Assembly: GCF_022788695.1 (NCBI RefSeq)
Contig: NZ_CP085160.1
Location: 62,001 to 126,000 of the forward strand
Reading direction: 5' to 3'
DNA length: 64,000 bases
Source: Pseudosulfitobacter sp. DSM 107133
GTDB lineage: Bacteria > Pseudomonadota > Alphaproteobacteria > Rhodobacterales > Rhodobacteraceae
Numbering within the stretch: position 1 is the stretch's first letter; each line of letters opens with the position of its first letter. Below are positions 41,088-52,674 of this stretch, piece by piece. The position numbers and the translations under genes are program-made. The notes below the pieces were generated by a model. It was given only the letters and a program-made list of their open reading frames with translations, did not search any database and had not been told where the DNA came from.

Positions 41088-42392
41088 TCATGATGTTGCG
41101 ATCGCTCCCCGCCCTTCCAAAGACAAATCCGGGTAACTCCGTGTGGATTGCTCGAATTTTCCGACCCTCGCCAGTCTGATGTTGTCTGCCTCAACGTTCG
41201 TCGATCGATTAATCGATTGAATGAAAAAGCTCGTGATTTCCTGGTACCGGATCCGCGTGTCTTCCAGCGTCTGATAGTAATTGAAGAGCTCTTTCAGCGG
41301 TGCCGAAAAGTCCTTGTGCGCTGCCAGGACGGCCACAAGCGCGCCGAGTGTAATCCGCCCCTCGATGACGAAGTATCCGCCTAGAGAATAGAACAAGAAC
41401 GGTGTTAGCGCGGTCAGAAAATTGTTGAGGGCCTTGATGAAGAACTTCAGACGGAAAATCTTCCTGCGCACGTGCTCAAGCTCTCTAAAACTTGCACTCG
41501 CTGGCAGCAGCCCGGCCGAATTGACCTGCCGTTGGCGCAATTGATCGCTGAGCTGCCTGCCAAGCTGTCGGACTTCCTTGATCCTGGTGCGCGAAAGCGC
41601 GTTGACCCGACGTTGCAGCTTGGGCAGCAGCACAAGCTGAATTGGCAGTACGGTCAGTGCTGCGGCACCCAAGACAGGGTCCTGAACGAACATGAAAAAC
41701 AGGATCGTCAAAAGCGTACCACCTTGCAGGATTGGCAGCGTAAGGACGTCCGCCGCGAAGCCACCGATGGGCTCGACTTCCTGTGCGAGAATAGGGACGA
41801 TCTCGCTTTGGTTTCCGGAGTCTGGATCGCTGCGCCATTGCCGATAGACCAGCAGGCGGAAGCGCCGCAGAAAACGCTCCGCGACATACCCTTTGAAGAC
41901 GTTTAGGCCATATTTGTTTAACCCATTCAGGATGATCGTCAGAAGATAGAGACCGCAAAGAAGTATGAGGAAAACGACCTGATCGAGGTCTCGTCCCAGA
42001 ACGACGATCGGGAAACGGTCGGGATCCAGAGCGTTGTTCACGATCTGTTTTGGCAGTTCCAGGGTCAGATAGAGAATAGGCATCGCGATGAGGCTAACCA
42101 CGATCATCAACGCCTGCTGCCTTCTTGAATAGCGCAAGACGGTGCTGAAAAGACTTCCTTCGAGCCCTCGTATGGGCTCTGGGTGGATCGCAGGCGTGCT
42201 GCGGTACTTCCAAAGCTTCAGAATGCCGCGAATAGCAAGATATGAGCCAACGGTGATCAGCAGCGCAGGCGCCAAGACCAGTATGAGATGAATGAACGGG
42301 TGCACCCAGTCTGGCGTGACATCGTTGTAGTCGTACCCAAAGGCGGCAGCTACGTCGTGTACAAGCAGGTGATACCTGTCCAAGAGTGACAT
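41088..42392 (-). CDS. ABC-exporter-type membrane domain without ATPase
   Basis: A 434-residue protein with an N-terminal extra helix (about 30-55), then the six-helix ABC exporter fold (about 80-400) including QEVEPIGGFAADVLTLPILQ and a coupling-helix region (RTRIKEVRQLGRQLSDQ). The chain ends after the membrane domain. There is no Walker A, signature or Walker B, and no ATPase gene nearby. Either it is a derelict transporter or the fold has been repurposed. Neighbours are cupredoxin and cytochrome c genes. Confidence 0.78.
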   Translation of the reverse strand: MSLLDRYHLLVHDVAAAFGYDYNDVTPDWVHPFIHLILVLAPALLITVGSYLAIRGILKLWKYRSTPAIHPEPIRGLEGSLFSTVLRYSRRQQALMIVVSLIAMPILYLTLELPKQIVNNALDPDRFPIVVLGRDLDQVVFLILLCGLYLLTIILNGLNKYGLNVFKGYVAERFLRRFRLLVYRQWRSDPDSGNQSEIVPILAQEVEPIGGFAADVLTLPILQGGTLLTILFFMFVQDPVLGAAALTVLPIQLVLLPKLQRRVNALSRTRIKEVRQLGRQLSDQLRQRQVNSAGLLPASASFRELEHVRRKIFRLKFFIKALNNFLTALTPFLFYSLGGYFVIEGRITLGALVAVLAAHKDFSAPLKELFNYYQTLEDTRIRYQEITSFFIQSINRSTNVEADNIRLARVGKFEQSTRSYPDLSLEGRGAIATS

Positions 42393-42401
42393 TGAAAATG
42401 T

Positions 42402-42935
42402 CTAACCTTTGGATTTCGGCGCAAGGTGATCGTGCACGATGATGACGCCCCACATGCCCGCTTCCCGGTGGCCGGGGATCAAGCATACGAACTCCAGGTT
42501 GGTCATATCGGAGAACTCCCAGATCAACTCTGCATTTTGCCCACTAGGGATCGAAACTGAATTGGCGTTGTCATGTTGCATATCGGGATGTTCGCGCATC
42601 CACTGCTGGTGTTCTGCAACCTCGTCAAAGGAGCCGAGAAAAAACTCGTGTTCCAGCCCGCCCAAATTGCTGATCAAAAAGCGGACAACTGAACCGCTCT
42701 CGATGTGGAGTGCGTCCGGCTCGAAAAGCATGTAGCCGCTTTCTGTCTCCCGTATGGATATTTCAATCGTCCTGTCGATTGAGGAGCCATCACCGGGCCT
42801 CCCGATCGGATCATGGCCAGGCACTTCGAATGCACGCGCGTGAGGCTGCTGGCCCTTGCCACTGGAAGCGCCCACTGAAAAAGCCGGAAGGACGAGCGCA
42901 AGGGCGATGGTGCAGGTTCTCAGGAAATTCTTCAT
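42402..42935 (-). CDS. copper-resistance-type cupredoxin
   Basis: A 177-residue secreted protein with a signal peptide ending near SVGAS and a cupredoxin domain: GLEHEFFLG (His ligand), later FVCLIPGHREAGMWG with Cys, His and Met of a type-1 copper site. It should bind a single copper in the periplasm. It is paralogous to the N-terminal half of the neighbouring 43045 protein and starts with a good GGAGG site. Confidence 0.88.
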   Translation of the reverse strand: MKNFLRTCTIALALVLPAFSVGASSGKGQQPHARAFEVPGHDPIGRPGDGSSIDRTIEISIRETESGYMLFEPDALHIESGSVVRFLISNLGGLEHEFFLGSFDEVAEHQQWMREHPDMQHDNANSVSIPSGQNAELIWEFSDMTNLEFVCLIPGHREAGMWGVIIVHDHLAPKSKG

Positions 42936-43044
42936 GCTCGGCTACCTCCGTAGCGCTTGATTTTATGGGATCTTCTTGCTTGCTTGGGCTAAGCGATCAA
43001 GGCGATGGGGCCGGAGTGTTTACCCCCGGCCCCATTGTTAGTAG

Positions 43045-43761
43045 TTACTTCATCTGCGTGACGGTCAGTTTACCCTTGACCCGGTCGGCAACGAACTCGA
43101 TGTCCTGACCTTCCGCCATCTTGGCCACCATCGCCTCGTCGGCGCGGAACACCATGGTCATTGCCGGCATATCCAGGTTGACGAGAGGGCCGTGGATGAT
43201 TGTGACCTTGCCGGCCTTTGCGTCGATTTTCTTGATGGTGCCGCTCGTGTATTCCACGTCAGCCTGAGCCATCTGGTCACCGACTGCGACCTCACGGTGC
43301 ATGCCCGATTCGTAGTGGCCCGGGATCAGGCACGCTGCTTCGAATGTGCCAGAATTTGCGAAAGTCCAGACAACCTCGCCCGAGGCGCCCGCATCGAGAC
43401 GGATACGGTTCGGATCGTCATGTTCCATGTCCATCTTGGCCATTTCGATCTTGTGCTCGGCATTACGCTCTACCGTGTCGAGGACGAATTCATGCTCCAG
43501 CTCACCCTTGTTGGTGATGTTGAAGCGGATGGTTTCGCCCTCCTTGATATCCATCGGCTCACTCTCGATCAGCATCTGGCCCTCATCGTTTTCGAGCAAA
43601 GTGACGTCGATTGTACGATCCACCTTGGCGGCGTCACCCGGCATGCCGACCATCATTGCAGCCGGCTTGTTCTCCCCATGCCCACCGTCGTGTGTACCTG
43701 CAGCAAAGGCCGGTGCTGATAACGCGATCGCAAAGCTTGTCGTCAAAAGAAGATTTCTCAT
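43045..43761 (-). CDS. cupredoxin-CusF fusion protein
   Basis: A 238-residue periplasmic protein. Signal peptide to about residue 21; cupredoxin domain about 45-155 with LEHEFVLD, AACLIPGHYESGMH; then a CusF/CopB-like Cu(I)-binding domain about 165-238 (VTIIHGPLVNLDMPAMTMVF, QDIEFVADRVKGKLTV) with Trp-free Met/His ligands. One chain could pick up copper as Cu(II)/Cu(I) and hand it to CusBA. ATG 43761 has an AGGA site; the longer upstream frame is a shadow. Confidence 0.85.
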   Translation of the reverse strand: MRNLLLTTSFAIALSAPAFAAGTHDGGHGENKPAAMMVGMPGDAAKVDRTIDVTLLENDEGQMLIESEPMDIKEGETIRFNITNKGELEHEFVLDTVERNAEHKIEMAKMDMEHDDPNRIRLDAGASGEVVWTFANSGTFEAACLIPGHYESGMHREVAVGDQMAQADVEYTSGTIKKIDAKAGKVTIIHGPLVNLDMPAMTMVFRADEAMVAKMAEGQDIEFVADRVKGKLTVTQMK

Positions 43762-43807
43762 TTTATTGTCCTGTAGGTTGGTTTGGTTGGAGATGACGAA
43801 GGGCCGC

Positions 43808-45166
43808 TCAGCCCTTCGAGGTTGGTTTCGGTGTGAGAATGGTCTTGGGGCTGTTGTTGGAGGCAAATTCGGGTAATTCGCCGGTCCATTCGTAGGCCAT
43901 CTCGCCCGGAGGATTTTCGTACCAGCCGGGATCGGAGTAATCGTCCGCGTCGATGCCGTCTCGCACCTTCACGACCGAAAACATGCCGCCCATCTCGATG
44001 GGTCCGTACGGGCCCCAACCCGTCATCATCGGGATGGTATTGTCAGGCAGCGGCATTTCCATTTTTGCCATGTCCCCCATGCCGGACATGCCCATCGGCA
44101 TGTATTCCGGCTGGAATTGACGTATCTTCTGGGTCAGCGGCTTCTTGTTCACCCCGATGAACGTCGGCACGTCATGGCCCATAGCGTTCATCGTATGGTG
44201 AGATTTGTGGCAATGGATCGCCCAATCACCCAGATGATCAGCTGTGAATTCGTAGGCGCGCATCGCACCTACGGGAATGTCGATGCTCACCTCCGGCCAC
44301 TGTGCTTCAGGCGGCACCCAGCCGCCATCCGTGCAGGTGACCTTGAAGTCATAGCCGTGCATATGGATCGGGTGGTTCGTCATCGTAAGATTCCCAACCC
44401 GCACTCGCACCCGGTCGCCCTTGTTCACGACCAGCGGATCGATGTCGGGGAAGATCCGGCTGTTCCAGGTCCAAAGGTTGAAATCCGTCATCGTCATGAT
44501 GCGGGGTACATAGGTCCCCGGATCGATGTCGAAAGCGTTCAGCATGATCAGGAAATCACGATCTACCGGCATGAATGTGGGATCCTTGGGGTGGACCACG
44601 AACATGCCCATCATCCCCATCGCCATCTGGGTCATTTCATCGCCGTGGGGGTGGTACATGAACGTTCCGGACTTCACCAAGTCGAATTCATAGACGAAGG
44701 TTTTGCCTGGTGGGATGCTGGGATGGCTCAACCCGGAGACCCCATCCATGCCCGACGGAAGAATCAGCCCGTGCCAGTGTACCGTTGTGCCTTCCGGCAG
44801 CTTATTGGTGACGTAGATGCGCACCCGGTCGCCTTCGACAGCTTCAATTGTCGGACCGGTGGATTGTCCGTTGTAGCCCCACAAATGCGCGATCATGCCG
44901 TCGGCAAGCTCGCGTTCTACCGGTTCGGCCACGAGGTGAAATTCCTTCACGCCGTTGTTCATCCGGTGTGGCAGGGTCCATCCGTTCAATGTGACCACAG
45001 GTGTGTAGTCCGGCCCGGAATTGGGACGCGCCGTGATCGCCGTTGCCGCACTGTCCATTTGCGCGGCTTCGGGCAATCCCATGTTCAAGGTTTGACCCCA
45101 GGCTTTCGAAGAGACCAGCGTTGCACCTGCCGCACCGGCTCCGAGTAATTGACGTCTGTTCAACAT
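43808..45166 (-). CDS. multicopper oxidase (CopA/CumA type)
   Basis: A 452-residue exported oxidase with a twin-arginine-type start (LNRRQLLGAGAAGATLV). Copper-site motifs in order: HWHG (about 129), HPHG (about 174), HPIHMHG (about 290) and HCHKSHHTMNAMGHD near residue 340, then a Met-rich segment (MPMGMSGMGDMAKMEM, about 380) that may bind or oxidise Cu(I). It oxidises Cu(I) in the periplasm. The C-terminal cluster deviates from the usual HCHxxxHxxxxM order, and the copper-site order of a three-domain oxidase should be verified. Preceded by an AAAGGA site. Confidence 0.9.
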   Translation of the reverse strand: MLNRRQLLGAGAAGATLVSSKAWGQTLNMGLPEAAQMDSAATAITARPNSGPDYTPVVTLNGWTLPHRMNNGVKEFHLVAEPVERELADGMIAHLWGYNGQSTGPTIEAVEGDRVRIYVTNKLPEGTTVHWHGLILPSGMDGVSGLSHPSIPPGKTFVYEFDLVKSGTFMYHPHGDEMTQMAMGMMGMFVVHPKDPTFMPVDRDFLIMLNAFDIDPGTYVPRIMTMTDFNLWTWNSRIFPDIDPLVVNKGDRVRVRVGNLTMTNHPIHMHGYDFKVTCTDGGWVPPEAQWPEVSIDIPVGAMRAYEFTADHLGDWAIHCHKSHHTMNAMGHDVPTFIGVNKKPLTQKIRQFQPEYMPMGMSGMGDMAKMEMPLPDNTIPMMTGWGPYGPIEMGGMFSVVKVRDGIDADDYSDPGWYENPPGEMAYEWTGELPEFASNNSPKTILTPKPTSKG

Positions 45167-45177
45167 GTCAGTTCCTT

Positions 45178-46638
45178 TCAGTGTCCTGCGCCGCCACCGG
45201 CGGCAAGTGTTGCGTCTTCTCCACCAGCACCGCCGCCGTCTCCGCCGCCATAGATCGCAGCAGTCAGGTCAGCCTGCGCCATGTAGAATTCGCGTTTTGC
45301 GTTTGCCGCTTCCAGTGATGCGCCAAGTTTCTCGCGCACGTCTGTCAGCAGCTCGAAAGTGTTGGTGATCATGCCGTTATAAGACAGCAGCCCCTCTTCT
45401 TCGACGGTCGTGCGTAGCGGCACCAGAACGTCGCGATAGTGGCGGGCGATCTTATACGCGGCGTGATAGGAGGCTTCAGCACCACGCGCTTCGGACCGGA
45501 CGTTGACGGCTCTCTCTGCCAGCATATTGGCTGCTTGCAGGTACGACAATTCCGCCTTGCGCATCCGGGCCTTACCGGTGTCGTAAATCGGGATTGCGAA
45601 CTCCACCTCCACCTGAGGGGTGGTCACGGTCTCCGTTTCTCCGTCCTCATTTTCCCGCTCCGCTTCGAACCCGGCAATAAATTCGAGATCGCTGATAATG
45701 CGAGTCTGATCAGTCAGACCAAACGCCTTGGCCTGTGCTTCCAGGCCAAGTTTGGCAACGCGCAGATCAACCCGATTTCGCAATGCTTTCGCTTCGATGT
45801 CAGTCACACGGCCGACGGAACGCGGCAGCGCAGGTAGGGCATCGGGCACATAATAGTCGACCTCGGTGCCCCACAGCCCCATAAGCCTGGTCAGCTGCTC
45901 CTTGGACCGGGTAGCATTCAAGCGTGCCTGGGCAAGTTGCCCGGCGAGTTCGGCGTTGAAGGCCTGTTCACGGGCCTGCCCGGCTTTGTTAAGCGCGCCG
46001 GTCTCGCCAAGCCTCATCGCCAATTCTGATCCGGCGTCAGAGGTCGCTTTCGCGCGGCGCAGATAGCTCACTGCCTCGAAGGCAGCTACGGCATCGACCC
46101 ATGCCTTCCGCGTCTGATTGGCCAGTGCGAGCGTGTCGTTCACGGCGCTCAGTTGAGCCTGCCGGAAGTTTGCGTCTGCAATGGCCGTTCGCTGCTTACG
46201 GGTGGTGGCATCAAGAACGTTGGAGCGGATCAGGCCTTCGATTGCCCTATAAGCCCCCAGTTCCGGCGCACCGATGCCCAAGACACCGATCGACACGATC
46301 GGGTTTTCCGGCGTCGACTGCTGCCAGGCCTCTGCGGCAGATAGGCCAACGTTCGCATATGACGCCTGCAACCCCTTGTTGTTCAGAAGCGCGACCTGAA
46401 CGGCGGTGTCCGCCGAAATGGTCTTGCGGTGCACCATTGCGTGCACCTGCTTCTTCAAGGCCTCGTTTTCGGCCTGGGTTTCGGCGAAAGCTGTCCGTTT
46501 GCCAATGGCTGGTGTGACCTGGCTGGAAATATTGGCGAAGCCAGCTTTTGGTTCCGTGTAGATGCCTGGCACAGCTGTAGCACAGGCACCCAAGATTAGC
46601 GGAAAGCCGAAAACCAGCGGAAACTTCGATACCCGCAT
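45178..46638 (-). CDS. TolC-like outer-membrane efflux lipoprotein
   Basis: A 486-residue protein with a lipoprotein signal (LILGAC, near residue 18), long helical segments and the alternating pattern of OEP/TolC channels (about 60-460), ending in a Gly-rich tail. It probably forms the outer-membrane exit for the CusBA pump at 34664-39246. ATG 46638 overlaps the upstream lipoprotein stop by one base (TGATG). Confidence 0.88.
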   Translation of the reverse strand: MRVSKFPLVFGFPLILGACATAVPGIYTEPKAGFANISSQVTPAIGKRTAFAETQAENEALKKQVHAMVHRKTISADTAVQVALLNNKGLQASYANVGLSAAEAWQQSTPENPIVSIGVLGIGAPELGAYRAIEGLIRSNVLDATTRKQRTAIADANFRQAQLSAVNDTLALANQTRKAWVDAVAAFEAVSYLRRAKATSDAGSELAMRLGETGALNKAGQAREQAFNAELAGQLAQARLNATRSKEQLTRLMGLWGTEVDYYVPDALPALPRSVGRVTDIEAKALRNRVDLRVAKLGLEAQAKAFGLTDQTRIISDLEFIAGFEAERENEDGETETVTTPQVEVEFAIPIYDTGKARMRKAELSYLQAANMLAERAVNVRSEARGAEASYHAAYKIARHYRDVLVPLRTTVEEEGLLSYNGMITNTFELLTDVREKLGASLEAANAKREFYMAQADLTAAIYGGGDGGGAGGEDATLAAGGGAGH

Positions 46639-46859
46639 CAGTTGCCCTCCGTCTGTTCTTGATTGACGGAACGCCAGTCGCGGGGACCTGTAGGGCCGCG
46701 ATAGGTGTAGCCCGCCAAGGGGTCCTGATAGCTGATCGGCGATGAAACTGCCGTGTTGGCGACGGCCTGTTGGGTCGCGACGGACGGCAACGGGGTGGGC
46801 TCGTAGGCGCATGCGCCAAGCCCGAGGGCCGAAGCCCCCATAAGTAGATGAATTTTCAT
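46638..46859 (-). CDS. small lipoprotein, unknown function
   Basis: A 73-residue protein with lipobox GLGAC (Cys near residue 17) and a short polar mature part (YEPTPLPSVATQQ, TYRGPTGPRDWRSVNQEQ). It is coupled to the TolC-like gene by a one-base overlap. The size and pattern match tiny lipoproteins often found before copper-efflux outer-membrane genes; role unknown. Confidence 0.78.
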   Translation of the reverse strand: MKIHLLMGASALGLGACAYEPTPLPSVATQQAVANTAVSSPISYQDPLAGYTYRGPTGPRDWRSVNQEQTEGN

Positions 46860-46932
46860 GAACGTAACCTGATTGATGAACGTTGTCTCACGCAGACTCT
46901 GCGCAAGGCTCACACCCGATTTGGGCGTCAGT

Positions 46933-47355
46933 TCAGATCAGGAATCGAGGGGGCCGCAGGAACCCTGCTGTTTCTACCGAATACGTTTGACCGTCCAGAA
47001 TGACATATTCACTTGTACCAACCGGCTCTGCTTTGATCTTGGTGTCTTCGAGGAAGACGACAGAAATACAGATACCGTTGCAACACTCTTGGGATTGTTG
47101 CTCTTTGCCATCTTTGTCGGACGCTGCGATGTCGATGTCGCTTGCGACCCTAAGCTTCTCATGCTCGTGATGCGCATCGCTTCCGGTGTCATGAGTCATG
47201 GCGGAACCAACGACAACAATAGACTTGGCTTGATGTCCGTCATGCATGCCGGATGCCGCGTGAGCGGCAGAAGGTGGTGACAATACCAATGCCAGCGCAA
47301 ACGCAATGCACGTAAACGCCCTTGACCAGCTTGATATGAAAACTCGAAAGCTCAT
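46933..47355 (-). CDS. secreted His/Cys-containing protein, unknown function
   Basis: A 140-residue protein with a signal peptide ending near AAHAAS (residue 34), a His-rich stretch (GMHDGHQ, DAHHEHEK) and a Cys pair region (QECCNGIC). This suggests metal binding in the periplasm. It is the first gene of the minus-strand oxidase operon. A weak CueR-like half-dyad (ACCTTCC) lies about 60 bases upstream, but without a convincing promoter. No family recognised. Confidence 0.65.
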   Translation of the reverse strand: MSFRVFISSWSRAFTCIAFALALVLSPPSAAHAASGMHDGHQAKSIVVVGSAMTHDTGSDAHHEHEKLRVASDIDIAASDKDGKEQQSQECCNGICISVVFLEDTKIKAEPVGTSEYVILDGQTYSVETAGFLRPPRFLI

Positions 47356-47528
47356 GCCGCGAACATCGGATACCCATGCAGTACAGTCAATCCGTCCTGC
47401 GCAGGAAGGTTTGTCGCTTTTTTTTGAAACCGGCGAGTTTTGGCCGCTGCTGTCAGAGAATGTTGCATATCAGCGACATAGAGAGAGCCGCTATCTCCGT
47501 TCAGCGGAGCGTTGCTGACGCATCTTGG

Positions 47529-47738
47529 CTACTGAACCTCTGCCAGCTTCTCAGACCTGTAGCCCGCATCGCTGATCGCTGCGGCCAATGCAGTTTCATC
47601 CAGAGTGCTGTCGACGTTGACGATACGTGCAGTCAGATCGCACGAAACCGTTGCATCTGGGTCGGCCGCCATGATGGCCTGATGGATGGAAGCGGTACAA
47701 TGGCCGCAACTCATGTTCGGTACGCTGAATCTGAACAT
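47529..47738 (-). CDS. copZ: CopZ-like copper chaperone (HMA)
   Basis: A 69-residue single HMA domain with the copper-binding motif MSCGHCTASI near residue 9 and full ferredoxin-like length. It carries Cu(I) to CopA. AAGGAG precedes ATG 47738; a longer in-frame ATG is rejected. A CueR-type promoter (47761) drives it, divergent from copA. Confidence 0.92.
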   Translation of the reverse strand: MFRFSVPNMSCGHCTASIHQAIMAADPDATVSCDLTARIVNVDSTLDETALAAAISDAGYRSEKLAEVQ

Positions 47739-47760
47739 CGCAATCTCCTTTGACGATAGT

Positions 47761-47791
47761 GACATAGGGCGTTCCTGCGGGGGAAGGTCAA
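47761..47791 (-). promoter_or_regulatory. CueR-type promoter of copZ
   Basis: On the minus strand: TTGACC, 19-base spacer and TATGTC, with ACCTTCC and GGAACGC half-sites. It lies back-to-back with the copA promoter at 47819. Confidence 0.75.
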
Positions 47792-47818
47792 TTGCCAGAA
47801 TTTTATTCTACATGCCTG

Positions 47819-47849
47819 TTGACCTTCCAGTAACTGGAGCCCCTATTTG
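47819..47849 (+). promoter_or_regulatory. CueR-type promoter of copA-cueR
   Basis: TTGACC, 19-base spacer with the dyad ACCTTCCAGTAACTGGAG, and TATTTG, 28 bases before the copA start. Same -10 and -35 as the copper ATPase promoter at 31352. It probably also drives cueR, 19 bases downstream of copA. Confidence 0.82.
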
Positions 47850-47876
47850 TAGGAGGATCAAAACAAGGAGATTCTC

Positions 47877-50384
<2,508 letters not shown>

Positions 50385-50403
50385 ACTCAAGGAGGAAACG
50401 ATT

Positions 50404-50823
50404 ATGAACATCGGAGATGTGGCCGACCTTTCCGGCCTTCCCGCCAAAACGATCCGCTACTACGAAGACATCGGTCTTGTCGAACCGCTGCGCAGTTCAA
50501 ATGGCTATCGCAGCTTTCGGCAAAGCGACGTGCACAAGCTGGCCTTTCTCGCCCGGGCACGGGCCCTTGGATTCACCATCGAGGATTGCCGGAGCCTGCT
50601 GAAGCTTTATGCCGATACTGACCGAGCCAGTGCCGAGGTGAAGCAGATTGCCGAAGAGCATCTTGATCGGATTGACAGCAAGATCGCTGAACTAACCGAA
50701 ATGCGCGCGACGCTGTCGCATCTTGTGGATGCATGCGCGGGTGATCACCGCCCCGATTGCCCCATCTTGGCCGATCTGGCGATGGAACAAAAGGCGGGCA
50801 GTATCAGCAAGGCGTCCGGATAG
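50404..50823 (+). CDS. cueR: CueR copper-responsive MerR activator
   Basis: A 139-residue MerR activator: helix-turn-helix with KTIRYYEDIGLVEPL, YRSF, then the Cu(I) loop with Cys 111 and Cys 119 (CAGDHRPDC) and Ser 76 at the position that in CueR excludes divalent ions. It should recognise the ACCTTCC-type dyads at 31352, 47761, 47819 and possibly 60352. An AAGGAG site precedes ATG 50404. Confidence 0.93.
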   Translation: MNIGDVADLSGLPAKTIRYYEDIGLVEPLRSSNGYRSFRQSDVHKLAFLARARALGFTIEDCRSLLKLYADTDRASAEVKQIAEEHLDRIDSKIAELTEMRATLSHLVDACAGDHRPDCPILADLAMEQKAGSISKASG

Positions 50824-50930
50824 CTCTGACGTCTGCAAAAGCCGAACTTTCCCGAAAACTACGGAACATTCCAGCGCAGCAATGTTGTTCCTTCTATAGG
50901 ACATCAATTTTTCGAGACTGGAGGTTTCCA

Positions 50931-51800
50931 ATGACATACATACGCTTTTTCGGGATGATCGCCACATCCACGGTGGTGATGTTCATCCTGATGTATCTCA
51001 ACACCTATCTGCTGAGCCATATCTTCTGGTCCGAAACACGCGCCTATATGGCCGTGCTGATGGGGGCCACAATGGCGATCATCATGCTGGGCTTCATGCT
51101 GTCGATGTACTCCAGCAAGGCGATTAACGCTGCCATATTTATTGGCGGGGCCGTGGTGTTTGCCGGATCCCTCTGGCTGGTCCGGAGCCAGGTAACCGTG
51201 GGCGATACCAGCTACATGAGGGCAATGATCCCGCACCATTCGATCGCGATCATGACCTCGAGCCGCGCCAACATTTCTGACCCTCGGGTGCGCAAACTGG
51301 CTGACGAGATCATCTTTGCCCAAGACAAAGAAATCGCCGAAATGCGGTATCTGGTAAATGACATCGACACGAATGGTGACGCGGCTGATGAGGGTCTGGA
51401 TGGTCCAGCCCGCATCGTCGATCTGAACGAGGCACTCTCATCCGCCGAAATCGCCATCCTCGATCTGGAATTCCTGACCGGCGATGAAATCGCGCAGCTT
51501 TTCCCGGATGGGGCTATCTGCACCTTCAAGTATACCACGAGCAGCAAACCTGTGCTTGCCGCAGGACAGATCGACGGCGCCCCGGCGGCGCTGGCCAAGA
51601 TCAGCGGCGACCTGGTGCGTCTTGGTTCAACCGACGGAACCGGCACCCTGAGCGCCGAAGGGATGTCCGTGGCCCTCAGTGCGCCGGACGGGACTGCGGC
51701 GCTGGAAAACAGTAGTGAAATGCAGGACGCCAACCTCGTTCTTGAGCTCGATGCCGGCCTGCGGGCAGGCTATCGCGGCTATTATGGCTGCGACGCCTGA
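50931..51800 (+). CDS. DUF305 membrane protein with extra C-terminal domain
   Basis: A 289-residue protein: three N-terminal transmembrane helices (about 6-25, 33-54, 61-82), a DUF305 domain (about 90-165) with MIPHHSIAIMTSS and DKEIAEMRYL, and an additional domain of about 110 residues with GAICTFKYTTSSKPVLAA and a final YYGCDA. DUF305 proteins bind copper through the HH pair and surrounding Met. The C-terminal part is not usual for DUF305 and I do not recognise it. GGAGG precedes ATG 50931. Confidence 0.85.
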   Translation: MTYIRFFGMIATSTVVMFILMYLNTYLLSHIFWSETRAYMAVLMGATMAIIMLGFMLSMYSSKAINAAIFIGGAVVFAGSLWLVRSQVTVGDTSYMRAMIPHHSIAIMTSSRANISDPRVRKLADEIIFAQDKEIAEMRYLVNDIDTNGDAADEGLDGPARIVDLNEALSSAEIAILDLEFLTGDEIAQLFPDGAICTFKYTTSSKPVLAAGQIDGAPAALAKISGDLVRLGSTDGTGTLSAEGMSVALSAPDGTAALENSSEMQDANLVLELDAGLRAGYRGYYGCDA

Positions 51801-51822
51801 ACCCTGAAACGGAGGATATGAC

Positions 51823-52587
51823 ATGCCAAGAGACACAACCCAGACAGCCAAGCTTTACCGGATGGTGATGCCCGACCACCTCTGTCCCTATGGGCTCAAA
51901 TCCAAGGACCTGTTGGAGCGCAAGGGCTTCGAGGTCGAGGATTACCATTTGACCACGCGTGAGGAAACCGACGCGTTCATGGAAGAGCACGGCGTCGAAA
52001 CCACCCCGCAAACCTGGATCGGGGACGAGCGGATCGGCGGATATGACGACCTTCGGGTCCATTTCGGCATCGATGCGCCGGAAGACGAACGCTCGGACAC
52101 GTCCTACCAGCCGGTGATCACGATCTTTGCCGTCGCGTTCCTGATGGCGCTCGGTTTGTCGTGGTACAGCTTCGAGAACATTTTCACCCTGCGCGCCCTG
52201 GAATGGTTCATCTCGATCTCGATGTGCTTTCTGGCGGTACAAAAACTTCAGGATGTCGAAAGCTTTTCGACCATGTTCCTGAACTACGACCTGCTGGCGC
52301 GTCGGTGGGTGCGATATGGCAAAATCTATCCGTTCGGAGAGGCTTTCGCAGGTATCCTCATGGTCGCCGGGGCGCTGACTTGGCTTTCGGCACCGGTGGC
52401 CTTGTTCATCGGCACCGTTGGCGCAGTATCGGTTTTCAAGGCGGTCTATATCGACAAGCGTGAATTGAAATGCGCCTGCGTCGGTGGTGACAGCAATGTT
52501 CCGCTTGGCTTTGTCTCGCTCACGGAAAATCTGATGATGATGGTCATGGGGATTTGGATGCCGATCAGAGTCTATCTGATCGGCTGA
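51823..52587 (+). CDS. glutaredoxin-MauE/DoxX-like membrane fusion
   Basis: A 254-residue protein. Residues about 10-85 form a glutaredoxin fold with MPDHLCPYGLKSKDLL (monothiol CPYG instead of CPYC), TTPQTWIGDERIGGYDDL. Residues about 100-254 form four helices of the MauE/DoxX type ending ELKCACVGGDSNVPLGFVS, with a CxC pair. It could move reducing equivalents or metal across the membrane. It is 22 bases after the DUF305 gene and has a GGAGG site. Confidence 0.87.
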   Translation: MPRDTTQTAKLYRMVMPDHLCPYGLKSKDLLERKGFEVEDYHLTTREETDAFMEEHGVETTPQTWIGDERIGGYDDLRVHFGIDAPEDERSDTSYQPVITIFAVAFLMALGLSWYSFENIFTLRALEWFISISMCFLAVQKLQDVESFSTMFLNYDLLARRWVRYGKIYPFGEAFAGILMVAGALTWLSAPVALFIGTVGAVSVFKAVYIDKRELKCACVGGDSNVPLGFVSLTENLMMMVMGIWMPIRVYLIG

Positions 52588-52674
52588 AAGGCGGATGCCG
52601 TTTTCACATCCTTCAGACTCGTTCTCCCGGTAGGAGCGCAGGTCAGGCAGCACTGCGAAAAAAGGTTAGGCTGA

